Shown piece by piece: positions 7,132 to 15,400 of a DNA stretch of 27,098 bases; position 1 is the first letter of the stretch, and each line of letters starts with the position of its first letter. The translations under genes were made by a program, and so were the position numbers. This DNA is from JBDKJS01 sp039806065 (GTDB taxonomy: Bacteria > Bacteroidota > Bacteroidia > AKYH767-A > 2013-40CM-41-45): the NCBI GenBank assembly GCA_039806065.1, contig JBDKJS010000039.1, positions 1 through 27,098 on the forward strand, written 5' to 3'. The notes under the pieces are model-generated. The model was not told the origin of the DNA. It worked only from the letters and a program-made list of their open reading frames with translations, and ran no database searches.

Positions 7132-7523
7132 GATTCCATATCACTTAACTCAATCTCAATTGCCCTTGTAGAAATGTATATTTCTCGAATAGAAAATAAA
7201 AGCGACACTAATAAGCAGCATAAACTTAACATAAATAAATAAGAAGCCACAAGCAAACACTGAAAGTACAAAAGGATCATGCATAACACACAAATGAAAA
7301 AACTAACCACACCCATCAATTGCATAGACCGAATGAGGTATAGTCTCCTGCGCAAATTTTTTAATTGGGCAACCAAAATGGAGTTTTGCGATGGGCTATC
7401 ATTGTATTTAGCATGTAAGCTACGAACCAACGAAGACAATGCCAGAAACCGATTCGTATATGCAAGCATTAACAAGGTAATGGCAGGAAACAGCAAAGCT
7501 GGTGTATTGATGGATATTTCCAT
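7128..7523 (-). CDS. DUF2721 family membrane protein
   Basis: A 131-aa membrane protein that begins MEISINTPALLFPAITLLML and continues LAYTNRFLALSSLVR, the classic start of DUF2721 proteins. Two further helices follow a basic segment (LRRRLYLIRSM), giving three in all. The reading frame stays open upstream to 7685, but I chose ATG at 7523: the family begins there, the upstream part would overlap the divergent promoter and start of the neighbouring gene, and a -7-like box lies 4 nt before this ATG. The function of the family is unknown. Its end overlaps the start of the pseudouridine synthase (ATGA). Confidence 0.82.
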   Translation of the reverse strand: MEISINTPALLFPAITLLMLAYTNRFLALSSLVRSLHAKYNDSPSQNSILVAQLKNLRRRLYLIRSMQLMGVVSFFICVLCMILLYFQCLLVASYLFMLSLCCLLVSLLFSIREIYISTRAIEIELSDMES

Positions 7524-7527
7524 CAGG

Positions 7528-7535
7528 CAAAGATA
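7528..7535 (-). promoter_or_regulatory. Putative -7 box for the DUF2721-rluA operon (TATCTTTG)
   Basis: A perfect TAnnTTTG match on the minus strand, followed by CCTG and the ATG at 7523. Transcription at the normal distance would start at or next to the A of the start codon, giving a leaderless mRNA. No TTG is present at the usual -33 distance. Confidence 0.45.
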
Positions 7536-7551
7536 AGTGCAAACTAATAGA

Positions 7552-7582
7552 TTGCCTAGTTCATAAATAATAATTACATTTG
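7552..7582 (+). promoter_or_regulatory. Bacteroidota-type promoter for the FAD/NAD(P)-binding gene
   Basis: TTG at 7552-7554 is followed after exactly 20 nt by TACATTTG at 7575-7582, a full match to the -33 TTG and -7 TAnnTTTG arrangement. Only 11 nt separate the box from the ATG at 7594, so the 5' leader would be very short. It is back to back with the divergent DUF2721 box. Confidence 0.65.
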
Positions 7583-7593
7583 AGTCAAAGCCA

Positions 7594-9006
7594 ATGATTA
7601 TGGTGCACCATGTTGCCATTATAGGAGGTGGTTTTAGTGGCATGATGCTGGCATTGCAATTAAAATTGCAATCGAAACTTGCCACGCATATTCACCTAAT
7701 TAATAACAGAGCATTGCCTGGTAGAGGAATTGCCTACCAGAACTGCTCCGATTTAGCTGTGCTAAATGTTAGGGCCGAAAGAATGAGCGCATGGCCTGAT
7801 GATCCGTTACATTTTTGCAATTGGCTATTGTGTATTCCAAAGTATAAATCCTTAGGCCTTGCAGTAGTACGTCAACTTTTTATTCCACGTAAAATTTATG
7901 GAAACTATTTAGATGCCATTTGGGAAAATGCTAAGCAGCAAACTTCGGCATGCGATTTAAACTACCTATGTGATACAGCGGTAGATGTCATGCGCAGCGG
8001 TAAATTATTTTTGATTCAGTTAAAATCAGGTAAAATTATATATGCTCATCAAGTTGTATTAGCTACAGGCAATGATTTGCCAGCTCGCTTAAATCCTATT
8101 GATGAAGAAATGGCTCAAAGCGATAATTACTATGCCGATCCATGGAATGAAGCCCATCACCCCAATATCCTCAAAGGTGGAGATAGCCTTATTATGGGAA
8201 ATGGATTAACGATGATCGACATTTCAATGATGTTGCTTAAAAACCATTTCAAAAATAAAATATATTGTATTTCGCCCAATGGATTTAGTCTATTGCCACA
8301 CCTCTATCCAGGATTAGAACATCCTCCTTTATTGCAAAATATTAGTGAGCCTTACACACTTGATCAAATTACAAAAGTATTTTTTACTGAACTGCGAAAG
8401 CTTAAGGCTATGGGCCTAACGGCTGAACCACTTATCAACTCTTTCAATACTATCACACAATCAGTTTGGCTGCAATTTTCCTTGCGCGATAAACAAAGAT
8501 TTTTGCAACACTTAAAAAACTTTTGGCAGCATGCACGCCATAGGGTACCGGCACACATCTACAATTTTTTGCAACGTAAACAAGCAGAAAATAAAATTCT
8601 TTTTATTGCTGGTAAACTACGCTCGGTGAAAAATGTGGGAGATAAAATTTTAGTGGAATACCACGATAAAAGTAAATGGCAACTTCACACATTAACAGTG
8701 GATCAATTAATCAACTGCACTGGGCCTAATACCAATATTGCTATTAGTGGTAATGCATTACTTTTGAAACTATATGAAAAAAATATTATTTATCAGGATG
8801 GGCTAAAATTGGGTTTGAATGCAACACCGGAAGGAAGATTACTTGATGATAAAAGCCAAACCTTAGAACATTTATATACTATTGGAAATAATTTGAAAGG
8901 TGTGCTTTGGGAGTCTACCGCTGTGCCTGATTTAAGAATCCAAACAGCTCAATTGGCAAATATCTTGATTGCTGACGCGGCTAAAATTAATCTTCGATCG
9001 GTTTAA
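7594..9006 (+). CDS. FAD/NAD(P)-binding protein (NAD_binding_9 / YdhS-like)
   Basis: A 470-aa flavoprotein of the family that includes E. coli YdhS. The N-terminal Rossmann motif is VAIIGGGFSGMM with the glycines at 11-13 and 16. LPGRGIAYQ and LAVLNVRAERMSAWPDDP follow, then FIPRKIYGNYL, VVLATGNDLPA, and a second dinucleotide-type motif G202-N-G204 with Asp209. The C-terminus has LINCTGPNTNI and IGNNLKGVLWESTAVPDLR, the usual end of this family. No substrate is known for most members. ATG at 7594 and ATG at 7600 are both possible; the first is given. Its last 20 nt overlap tail to tail with the ftsB-like gene on the other strand. Confidence 0.85.
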   Translation: MIMVHHVAIIGGGFSGMMLALQLKLQSKLATHIHLINNRALPGRGIAYQNCSDLAVLNVRAERMSAWPDDPLHFCNWLLCIPKYKSLGLAVVRQLFIPRKIYGNYLDAIWENAKQQTSACDLNYLCDTAVDVMRSGKLFLIQLKSGKIIYAHQVVLATGNDLPARLNPIDEEMAQSDNYYADPWNEAHHPNILKGGDSLIMGNGLTMIDISMMLLKNHFKNKIYCISPNGFSLLPHLYPGLEHPPLLQNISEPYTLDQITKVFFTELRKLKAMGLTAEPLINSFNTITQSVWLQFSLRDKQRFLQHLKNFWQHARHRVPAHIYNFLQRKQAENKILFIAGKLRSVKNVGDKILVEYHDKSKWQLHTLTVDQLINCTGPNTNIAISGNALLLKLYEKNIIYQDGLKLGLNATPEGRLLDDKSQTLEHLYTIGNNLKGVLWESTAVPDLRIQTAQLANILIADAAKINLRSV

Positions 9007-9328
9007 TATTTTCCTGATCTCTTACAATCACAAAAATTTCTTCATTATCTTTTTTAAAAAGATACTTTTCTCGAGCAAATTTTTCTAAATTTTGAGTATT
9101 GCTAAAAAGTTCATTCATTCTTTCCCTGCTAGCTGTTGCTTCATTTTCATAATATTTTAATTCACGTTGTAAGGAGTTCAACTTTTGTTGGTCTTTGTAC
9201 TGCCTTACAAAATCATTTTTATCAAAGAGGCACAACCATCCTAACAGCACCATTGAAACCAACACAAAACGATTGAAAAAGAAATTTCTAATCTTTATAA
9301 GTCTAGCCGAAGTTTTGAATTTGCTCAT
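8987..9328 (-). CDS. FtsB/DivIC-type septum formation initiator
   Basis: A 113-aa bitopic protein: short basic cytoplasmic N-terminus (MSKFKTSARLIKIRNF), one helix (about residues 20-36), then a periplasmic coiled coil (about 46-82) and the conserved end NLEKFAREKYLFKKDNEEIFVI-like segment typical of FtsB/DivIC. FtsB/DivIC joins the FtsL-FtsQ/DivIB complex at the division septum. I chose the ATG at 9328 rather than the in-frame ATG at 9349, because the family starts with a short basic stretch. It lies 90 nt after the 190-aa unknown gene and its 3' end overlaps the convergent flavoprotein gene by 20 nt. Confidence 0.88.
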   Translation of the reverse strand: MSKFKTSARLIKIRNFFFNRFVLVSMVLLGWLCLFDKNDFVRQYKDQQKLNSLQRELKYYENEATASRERMNELFSNTQNLEKFAREKYLFKKDNEEIFVIVRDQENIKPIED

Positions 9329-9418
9329 TGCGAATGGTAAAAGTAGCATTCAATTCTAAAACAGCTGATGCTAGAACGGAAAAATTATTAACTCAATAAA
9401 AAGAAAGATGTTGAAAAT

Positions 9419-9991
9419 CTATGTTCCAGTAAGTCGCTTATCAAACATGGATTCCACTTTCATAAAAAGATCGCCAGGTTTATAATTTCGCCATGGCAAG
9501 GTGTCAAAGTCGCCACCGAAAACAAAGTAATAGTCTATATTGTACTTTTCCATTTCATGGAGCACATGTTGTCTAAAATTTATTGCGGCAATCCAACCAT
9601 CATCAATGTCTTGGAACCACTCTTCATAATAGCTGTCGTCTGATCCATGAAAGTTGAGCACGTTTTCGCCTATTAGAATGAATTTAGAAATGCCTGATTG
9701 CACTAAAAACTCAGCAATCTCTCTTTTGAGAAACATGATATCGTTATAAAGGGCATCATTCCATTCTCCAATCATTTCGATGATGGCAAAACCCTGAACA
9801 TAATCTGCGTATAGAATTTTAATATAAAGCGTGGTTGATCCAAATGCATCCCATTGTGGATGCAAGTAGTAATTATAAACCGTTAGCGAATATTCAAATT
9901 CAGAGTACTGCCTTCCATAAAATGGAGATTCGGGATCCGATTCTGCTTGATAAAGATCACGCCATGCGTAGAAGGGTTCTAGATCTTGCAT
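9419..9991 (-). CDS. Conserved-looking protein of unknown function downstream of murQ
   Basis: A 190-aa soluble protein I cannot assign. It has no signal peptide and no transmembrane helix. It is strongly acidic and rich in aromatics: MQDLEPFYAWRDLY at the start, FYGRQYSEFEYSLTVYNYYL, then GFAIIEMIGEWNDALYND, ILIGENVLNFHGSDDSYYEEW, and a C-terminal PWRNYKPGDLFMKVE. The alternation of hydrophobic strand-like blocks (LYIKILYADYV, KFILIGENV, YYFVFGGD) suggests an alpha/beta fold. The ATG is 3 nt after the murQ stop, so translation is probably coupled. Codon use and composition do not differ obviously from its neighbours. A role linked to the cell envelope is possible only by location between murQ and ftsB/divIC. 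Confidence 0.8.
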   Translation of the reverse strand: MQDLEPFYAWRDLYQAESDPESPFYGRQYSEFEYSLTVYNYYLHPQWDAFGSTTLYIKILYADYVQGFAIIEMIGEWNDALYNDIMFLKREIAEFLVQSGISKFILIGENVLNFHGSDDSYYEEWFQDIDDGWIAAINFRQHVLHEMEKYNIDYYFVFGGDFDTLPWRNYKPGDLFMKVESMFDKRLTGT

Positions 9992-9994
9992 GGT

Positions 9995-10807
9995 TTATCT
10001 TGATTGAAAGTGAGCTTTTAGGGCAGCTCTTACACTCCCATATTTTAATAATAAATCTTTCGCCACATTGCTATCTAATCCTGTGGCCTCTGCCACCATA
10101 TTCGTTCCCCGTTCGATCAATTTATGGTTGCTAAGCTTCATATCCACCATCTTATTTCCTGCTACCTTACCCAGCTTGATCATAAGGCTGGTGCTTATCA
10201 TATTGAGCACCAATTTTTGTGCTGTACCTGCCTTCATTCTGGTACTACCGGTTACAAATTCAGGTCCTACAATAACTTCTATTGGAAATTTTGATTGTAT
10301 TGCAACAGGGCTTCCGGCATTGCAAGTTATGCACCCGGTGGCTATGCCTGCTTCATTACAAGCAGCTAATGCTCCAACCACGTATGGCGTAGTGCCACTA
10401 GCTGCAATACCTACTACAAAATCTTTATCACAAACTTGATGTTGTTTCAAATCTTCCCAACCTGCTTTGGGGTCATCCTCTGCAAACTCTACCGCTTTGC
10501 GTATCGCGCCATCACCTCCTGCAATTAAACCCACTACTAAGCCTTGTGGCACACCATACGTTGGAGGACACTCACTAGCATCTACTATACCCAATCTACC
10601 GCTAGTACCGGCTCCTAAATAAAACAAGCGCCCCCCTGCTGCCATCCGTTCATAAGCAGCTTCCACCAATTGAGCTATTTTTGGTAAAACTAGTTCAATT
10701 GCCTTGGGCACTTGTTGATCTTGCTCATTAATCCCTATCAGTAATGAGGTTACTGACATAGTTTCTAGATTTTGGTAATGTGATGCCTGTTCAGTGGTCT
10801 TTTGCAC
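9995..10807 (-). CDS. murQ: N-acetylmuramic acid 6-phosphate etherase
   Basis: A 270-aa SIS-domain lyase that cleaves the lactyl ether of MurNAc-6-phosphate during cell-wall recycling. Motifs: TTEQ at 4-7, a phosphosugar-binding loop GAGTSGRLGIVDASECPPT with Glu79, AEDD with Glu110, and GIAASGTTPYVVGAL. The end, KLVLNMISTSLMIKLGKV and NMVAEATGLD, matches the helical C-terminal part. The start is GTG at 10807; no upstream in-frame ATG exists, and starting at the internal Met17 would remove the conserved TEQ segment. It begins 10 nt after the E1 stop and ends 3 nt before the next gene, so it is in an operon. No MurNAc transporter or kinase is adjacent. Confidence 0.95.
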   Translation of the reverse strand: MQKTTEQASHYQNLETMSVTSLLIGINEQDQQVPKAIELVLPKIAQLVEAAYERMAAGGRLFYLGAGTSGRLGIVDASECPPTYGVPQGLVVGLIAGGDGAIRKAVEFAEDDPKAGWEDLKQHQVCDKDFVVGIAASGTTPYVVGALAACNEAGIATGCITCNAGSPVAIQSKFPIEVIVGPEFVTGSTRMKAGTAQKLVLNMISTSLMIKLGKVAGNKMVDMKLSNHKLIERGTNMVAEATGLDSNVAKDLLLKYGSVRAALKAHFQSR

Positions 10808-10817
10808 GGATAATGAT

Positions 10818-13232
10818 TTAATATAATTTGGGGAATTGACTAGGATTGTACAAATGCATCATTGTATAAATTTTTTCTGTTATTTCCTCGGCATTAGGTT
10901 TGCTAAAATAATCGCCATCAGACCCATAAGCCGGCCTGTGTGCCTTAGCGGTTATCGTTAGTGGATCTACATCAAGGTATTTAAAACCACCTTGTATTTC
11001 TAAAACTTGCTGAAGTAAATAGGCGCTTGCTCCTCCAGGCACATCTTCATCAACTATTACTAATTTATTAGTATGCGATAGGGCTCTTGCTGTACCATGT
11101 GACAAATCAAATGGCAATAACGATTGAGCATCTATGACTTGTAACTCAATACCTAGTTGTGAAAGTTGCTGTGCAGCCTCCATCACCACTCTACAAGTAC
11201 TACCATAAGTAAGTACTGTTATATCACTCCCTTCTCTGATCTCTTCTATTTCGCCAATGGGAGCATAAAACTCTCCAATATTTGCTGGCAATTTTTCTTT
11301 AAGTCTATAACCATTTAAACATTCGATAACGATAGCCGGCTCATCACCCTTAAGAAGGGTATTGTAAAAACCTGCTGCAATGGTCATGTTGCGAGGCACT
11401 AACACATGTATTCCCCTTATTGCATTAATGATCATTCCCATTGGAGATCCACTGTGCCAAATACCTTCGAGCCTATGCCCTCTGGTGCGAATGATACATG
11501 GCGCCTTTTGACCTCCTGCAGTTCTATAACTAAGTGTGGCCAAATCATCACTTAAAATTTGTATAGCATATAGCAAATAATCCAAATACTGAATTTCAGC
11601 TATTGGCCGCAAACCTCTTAGTGCCAAACCAATTCCCTGGCCGGCTATGGTAGCTTCTCTGATTCCGGTGTCGCTAATTCTTGTATCACCGTACTTTGAT
11701 TGTAAGCCAGCAAACCCTTGATTAACATCACCAATTTTACCTACATCCTCTCCAAATGCTACCACCAATGGATTGTGTTGGAATATAAAATCAAAATTTG
11801 CATTAAGCACTTCTCTTCCATCTAACCATGGAGCATCGTCAGCGTAGGTTGGTGGCACCGGTATTACCTTCAAAGGACTTTCTTCAGTTTCAGAAAATAG
11901 TTGACTGTTGTATTTTTGAGTAGTGTATTGCTCATAGTGATGCAACCAATTAATCAAGGCATTCCTTTCCGAACTGCTTTCATTGATCGTTTGTTGCAAA
12001 GTTTTTTTGGCTAGTACAATCAAATCTCTTCGTGCTAGATCAGTTATTGACTGTACATCGGTCAACATTTTTTCAATGAATGGTCTTGCAATACTTTGTG
12101 CCATGAGTGGTTGTAGTAATTGCGTTAGCTGATTTAGTTCGTTTTTTATAGGCATTTCGAAAGCTTCCCAGGCATTTTTTCTGGCAACTGTCACTTCTGT
12201 TTTCGCTGCTTTTTCAATGGCTTCACATTCTTGTTCAGTGGCAATAGCTGAAGCGATCATCCACTCTCTCATTTTTTTGATACAATCAAATGTTGTTTCC
12301 CATTCTAAACGCTCTTTAGATTTATATCGTTCATGCGATCCTGATGTACTGTGGCCCTGCGGTTGCGTAACCTCTTGTATATGGAATAATACTGGTACAT
12401 GGTTTGTTCTGCAGTATGCTATTCCTTGTTCATACATGTCACAAAGCCCTGGATAGTCCCAAGCTTTGGCCCGGTAAATTTTATAGCCGGCACCCTTTTC
12501 ATTTTCTTCAAATCCTTTTAGTATTTCTGAAATATTTTGTTTGGTTGTTTGATACTTGGCTGGAACTGAAATGCCATAGCCATCATCCCAGACAGATATG
12601 GCCATAGGCACTTGAAGCACGCCAGCTGCATTAATGGTTTCCCAGAACAAACCTTCGCTAGTGCTTGCATCACCAATAGTGCCGAAAGCTACTTCATTTC
12701 CCCTGTTAGAGAAGTTTGTATTATCGTGTAAATCTTTATTGTTTCTATAAATCTTTGATGCATAAGCCAAGCCTAACAATCTTGGCATTTGCCCTGCTGT
12801 GGGAGAAATATCGGCACTGCTATTCTTTAAGCGAGCCACTGCTTTCCATTTACCATCACGATCTAACATGCGAGTGGCAAAATGACCATTCATGGATCGG
12901 CCTGCTGAAGCAGGCTCTAGTTCAGTATCAGGGATGGCATATAGCTGCGCAAAAAATTGTTGAGGGTTACTTTCGCCTATTGCAAACATAAATGTTTGGT
13001 CACGGTAATATCCACTTCGGTAATCACCCTCCCTAAAAACCCTAGCCATTGCCAATTGTGGCACCTCTTTTCCATCACCAAAAATGCCAAATTTAGCCTT
13101 TCCGGTGAGCACTTCTTTTCTTCCAACTAGACTAGCCTGCCGACTAACACACGCGGTTTTATAATCGCGAAGCACTTCTTCTTTAAATGATTCGAAGGCT
13201 ATAGGCTGGGCGGATGGTTGTACTTTATTCAT
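10818..13232 (-). CDS. Fused 2-oxoacid dehydrogenase E1 alpha/beta (branched-chain type)
   Basis: An 804-aa single-chain thiamine-diphosphate E1. The alpha half (1 to about 400) has GRKEVLTGKAKFGIFGDGKE, a ThDP region GDAST at 187-191 with WDDGYGIS at 215-222, and the loop QGHSTSGSHERYK near 292-304. The beta half (about 465-804) has FGEDVG (493-498), ISDTGIREATIAGQGIGLAL and a C-terminal TK-C domain (VIDAQSLLPFD, VDEDVPGGASAYLL). In most bacteria the two halves are separate genes; the fusion is common in Bacteroidota. It decarboxylates a 2-oxoacid, probably branched-chain, and passes the acyl group to E2. The frame opens with TTG at 13238; ATG at 13232 is preferred. E2 and E3 are not nearby. 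First gene of the murQ operon. Confidence 0.92.
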   Translation of the reverse strand: MNKVQPSAQPIAFESFKEEVLRDYKTACVSRQASLVGRKEVLTGKAKFGIFGDGKEVPQLAMARVFREGDYRSGYYRDQTFMFAIGESNPQQFFAQLYAIPDTELEPASAGRSMNGHFATRMLDRDGKWKAVARLKNSSADISPTAGQMPRLLGLAYASKIYRNNKDLHDNTNFSNRGNEVAFGTIGDASTSEGLFWETINAAGVLQVPMAISVWDDGYGISVPAKYQTTKQNISEILKGFEENEKGAGYKIYRAKAWDYPGLCDMYEQGIAYCRTNHVPVLFHIQEVTQPQGHSTSGSHERYKSKERLEWETTFDCIKKMREWMIASAIATEQECEAIEKAAKTEVTVARKNAWEAFEMPIKNELNQLTQLLQPLMAQSIARPFIEKMLTDVQSITDLARRDLIVLAKKTLQQTINESSSERNALINWLHHYEQYTTQKYNSQLFSETEESPLKVIPVPPTYADDAPWLDGREVLNANFDFIFQHNPLVVAFGEDVGKIGDVNQGFAGLQSKYGDTRISDTGIREATIAGQGIGLALRGLRPIAEIQYLDYLLYAIQILSDDLATLSYRTAGGQKAPCIIRTRGHRLEGIWHSGSPMGMIINAIRGIHVLVPRNMTIAAGFYNTLLKGDEPAIVIECLNGYRLKEKLPANIGEFYAPIGEIEEIREGSDITVLTYGSTCRVVMEAAQQLSQLGIELQVIDAQSLLPFDLSHGTARALSHTNKLVIVDEDVPGGASAYLLQQVLEIQGGFKYLDVDPLTITAKAHRPAYGSDGDYFSKPNAEEITEKIYTMMHLYNPSQFPKLY

Positions 13233-13345
13233 AAACAAATAAGGTTTGAATTCAAAATTTGATTGCCCTACAGGCTATAAACTTTAAGAAATTTACAAAA
13301 CAAATTTACAAAAATTAAACTCAATTTAAAGTTTAGGCAATAAAA

Positions 13346-13371
13346 AAAGCGCCCCCGGGTGAAGGCGCTTT
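13346..13371 (-). terminator. Rho-independent terminator of the 114-aa gene
   Basis: Minus-strand stem AAAGCGCC / GGCGCTTT with a 10-nt loop, followed by a T run (plus-strand A run 13342-13348). It is located 20 nt after the stop of the 13391-13735 gene and upstream of the fused E1 gene, so the two are separate transcripts. Confidence 0.85.
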
Positions 13372-13390
13372 CAGTCATTTTGTTTTTATG

Positions 13391-13735
13391 TTACATGTAA
13401 TTGAGGCGATGGAGTTCTTCCAATTTAAAGGACATCTCTTGGATTAATGCTAAATCATCAACATTGAGATTGTCTTTCGGTTTGCGTTCAGCTATTTGAG
13501 GTATGCTGTAATTGCCATTCGCATCCTGCTCATAAGGCATGGTAAGAATGTGGTTTAGCAGGCCTTGATAATATTGTTGTTTTTCTGCTGGAGTGGCTTT
13601 TTTGATCAACGCTTTGATAGACTTAAGGTGTTGATCTATTTGTTGTGAAAGCATGGCATCGTCATTTCTAACAATCACCATCTTAGGCTTGTAGGGTTTG
13701 GTTGTACTATTGGTGTGTTTTACAATTTTGCTCAT
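13391..13735 (-). CDS. Small lysine-rich protein of unknown function
   Basis: A 114-aa cytosolic protein with no signal or membrane segment. The first 22 residues are basic and probably disordered (KHTNSTTKPYKPKM), followed by a predicted helical region (LSQQIDQHLKSIKALIKKAT, then KQQYYQGLLNHILTMPYEQD), a short loop, and a C-terminal helix (DDLALIQEMSFKLEELHRLNYM). I do not recognise the family. It stands alone: a strong terminator follows it and the histidine kinase gene ends 79 nt upstream. The coding call rests on an ATG start, good frame composition and the precisely placed terminator. Confidence 0.75.
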   Translation of the reverse strand: MSKIVKHTNSTTKPYKPKMVIVRNDDAMLSQQIDQHLKSIKALIKKATPAEKQQYYQGLLNHILTMPYEQDANGNYSIPQIAERKPKDNLNVDDLALIQEMSFKLEELHRLNYM

Positions 13736-13814
13736 TGTTAAATTTGTTTATCCAATTTTACAACAAGCAGCTAACCTTAGTTAAGCAAACTAATGGCAAT
13801 TCTTACAATCACAT

Positions 13815-15185
13815 TCAGGCTGCTATAGCTCCATTTTTGACATTGTTGCCCGGTACTGGCCAATTAAATTTAAAAATAGCCCCCTGACCTACTTCTGATT
13901 CGACCCAAATCTTACCACCTTGCTCTTCAATTATTTTCTTTACTATAGCAAGACCCACACCCGTGCTCTCCACATCATCGCGCCTATTTAGCGTTTGAAA
14001 AATTATAAATATCTTTTCATGATACTTAGGGTCTATCCCCGGGCCGTTATCCTTCACACTAAAGGTATAATACTGATCATCTTCAGTAAAAGACACATTT
14101 ACTTTGATATCTTGCTTATCGTTATACTTGATAGCATTGCTAATTAAGTTACTAAACACCTGTTCAAGCTTAACTTGCTCTGCAAAGGCTGATGGTAATT
14201 TTCTTTCTATAACTACTTCCGCATTGTCGGGTTTACCGATAAATTCTATTGTTTCATGTACCAGCTTATCTACATCTACAAGAAGCAATTCACCCTTTAC
14301 TTTATCTGCCTTTGAATATTCAAGAATTGCATTGATTAAATCTTCCATCCGCTTTACCCTACCTTTTATTATGTTAAAATTCTTCCTTGTTTCTTCATCA
14401 AATTTATCACCTGCGTCTTCCTCAATCCATCCAGTGAGGTTGCCAATTGCTCTAAGAGGTGCTTTCAAATCATGAGATACAATACTGGCAAATTTGTCGA
14501 GCTCTTTATTCGTTTTCTCCAAATTCTCAGTATACTCTTTCAGCTCTTCATTTTTCTTTCTAAGTTCATTCCTGCTTTCGGTTATTCGTTGGATGATGAT
14601 ATTTTTACTTCCTAACAAATTAGATGCCTGTGCTGCTACTAAAATTATCCCTAATATTCCGGTGATTAAAAAATCCTGATTTATCAGATCCTTTTCATTA
14701 TTAAATAATGCTGTAGAGGTTATGGTTGTAAAAGAGGTAATTGCATATAAATACAATAAATGAACAGCTGCTAATGCCGACATGATAAGGCCAGCGTTTT
14801 TTCCAATAAGCATGAAAGAACACAAAATAACCACACACAAGTAGATTGTTCCTGAATTAATGATCCCACCAGCTGTATAGCTTTGCAAATGCAACAAAAG
14901 GAAGGCGGCAGATAACGCAACAATATAGGCTGTGCGCAACTGACCAGGTCTTTTCACTGCAAAATAATTGGCCATCATCATCAGTGATAGTCCAAAAATG
15001 GCCCATGGAATGAATCCGATTTGACTCAAAGTGCTGATCATCTGAATGAATACCATGGTGCAAACCATGAAACCAGTAAATGAAAAGATACGAAAGAGTT
15101 CGAACCGCTGACGATCCAATAAATTATCAGCAGGAATCATTTCATACAACTTACTTCGAGTAAGTTTTTTAATAAGAGCTTTCAT
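13815..15185 (-). CDS. Membrane-bound sensor histidine kinase
   Basis: A 456-aa kinase. Residues about 33-190 hold six hydrophobic helices with little outside the membrane, then a coiled-coil linker (about 198-235). The dimerisation/phosphoacceptor domain has FASIVSHDLKAPLRAIGNL with His238. The ATPase domain has the N box (Asn350 in NLISNAIKYND), G1 DNGPGI at 379-384, an F box near IFIIF, and G2 GVGLAI at 409-414. There is no PAS, HAMP or receiver domain, so sensing is probably through the membrane helices. It is divergently transcribed from the single-domain response regulator, with 215 nt between, and is the likely partner. Signal unknown. Confidence 0.93.
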   Translation of the reverse strand: MKALIKKLTRSKLYEMIPADNLLDRQRFELFRIFSFTGFMVCTMVFIQMISTLSQIGFIPWAIFGLSLMMMANYFAVKRPGQLRTAYIVALSAAFLLLHLQSYTAGGIINSGTIYLCVVILCSFMLIGKNAGLIMSALAAVHLLYLYAITSFTTITSTALFNNEKDLINQDFLITGILGIILVAAQASNLLGSKNIIIQRITESRNELRKKNEELKEYTENLEKTNKELDKFASIVSHDLKAPLRAIGNLTGWIEEDAGDKFDEETRKNFNIIKGRVKRMEDLINAILEYSKADKVKGELLLVDVDKLVHETIEFIGKPDNAEVVIERKLPSAFAEQVKLEQVFSNLISNAIKYNDKQDIKVNVSFTEDDQYYTFSVKDNGPGIDPKYHEKIFIIFQTLNRRDDVESTGVGLAIVKKIIEEQGGKIWVESEVGQGAIFKFNWPVPGNNVKNGAIAA

Positions 15186-15287
15186 ACTATCATTTTTTTT
15201 AGTTACTACCCTTCAATTAATAAATTGATTAAATAGGTACACTATTTAGCGCTCGATTAATTACGCAACACCACTGTTAAAGATACT

Positions 15288-15295
15288 CAAATGTA
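15288..15295 (-). promoter_or_regulatory. Possible -7 box for the histidine kinase (TACATTTG)
   Basis: Perfect TAnnTTTG match on the minus strand about 100 nt upstream of the kinase ATG. No TTG is found at the standard -33 spacing, so support is partial. The rest of the 215-nt divergent spacer is AT-rich and holds a 6-bp inverted repeat (15213-15228) and a 5-bp one (15355-15367). Confidence 0.3.
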
Positions 15296-15400
15296 AGCTT
15301 TTAAGACTTTTTTATGACTGTGAACAGCGATTGTTTAAAAAAAATGAGGGTGGTAGGTTCCCAACCTTATAAAATTGTCAAATTTGCATCTATAATATAA

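Noticed and set aside
7524..7685. N-terminal extension of the DUF2721 reading frame to 7685
   Set aside because: It would overlap the divergent promoter and the first 92 nt of the flavoprotein gene, and its residues do not resemble the family N-terminus, which starts at the ATG at 7523.
9329..9349. Upstream ATG at 9349 for the ftsB/divIC gene
   Set aside because: It would add seven mostly hydrophobic residues before the short basic stretch that normally opens the protein.
13233..13238. TTG start at 13238 for the fused E1 gene
   Set aside because: An ATG follows two codons later with equal conservation support, so ATG at 13232 is preferred.
13301..13308. TAAATTTG on the minus strand as a -7 box for the fused E1 gene
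   Set aside because: A consensus match, but no TTG lies at a usable spacing (13 or 29 nt only) and the region is so AT-rich that chance matches are expected.
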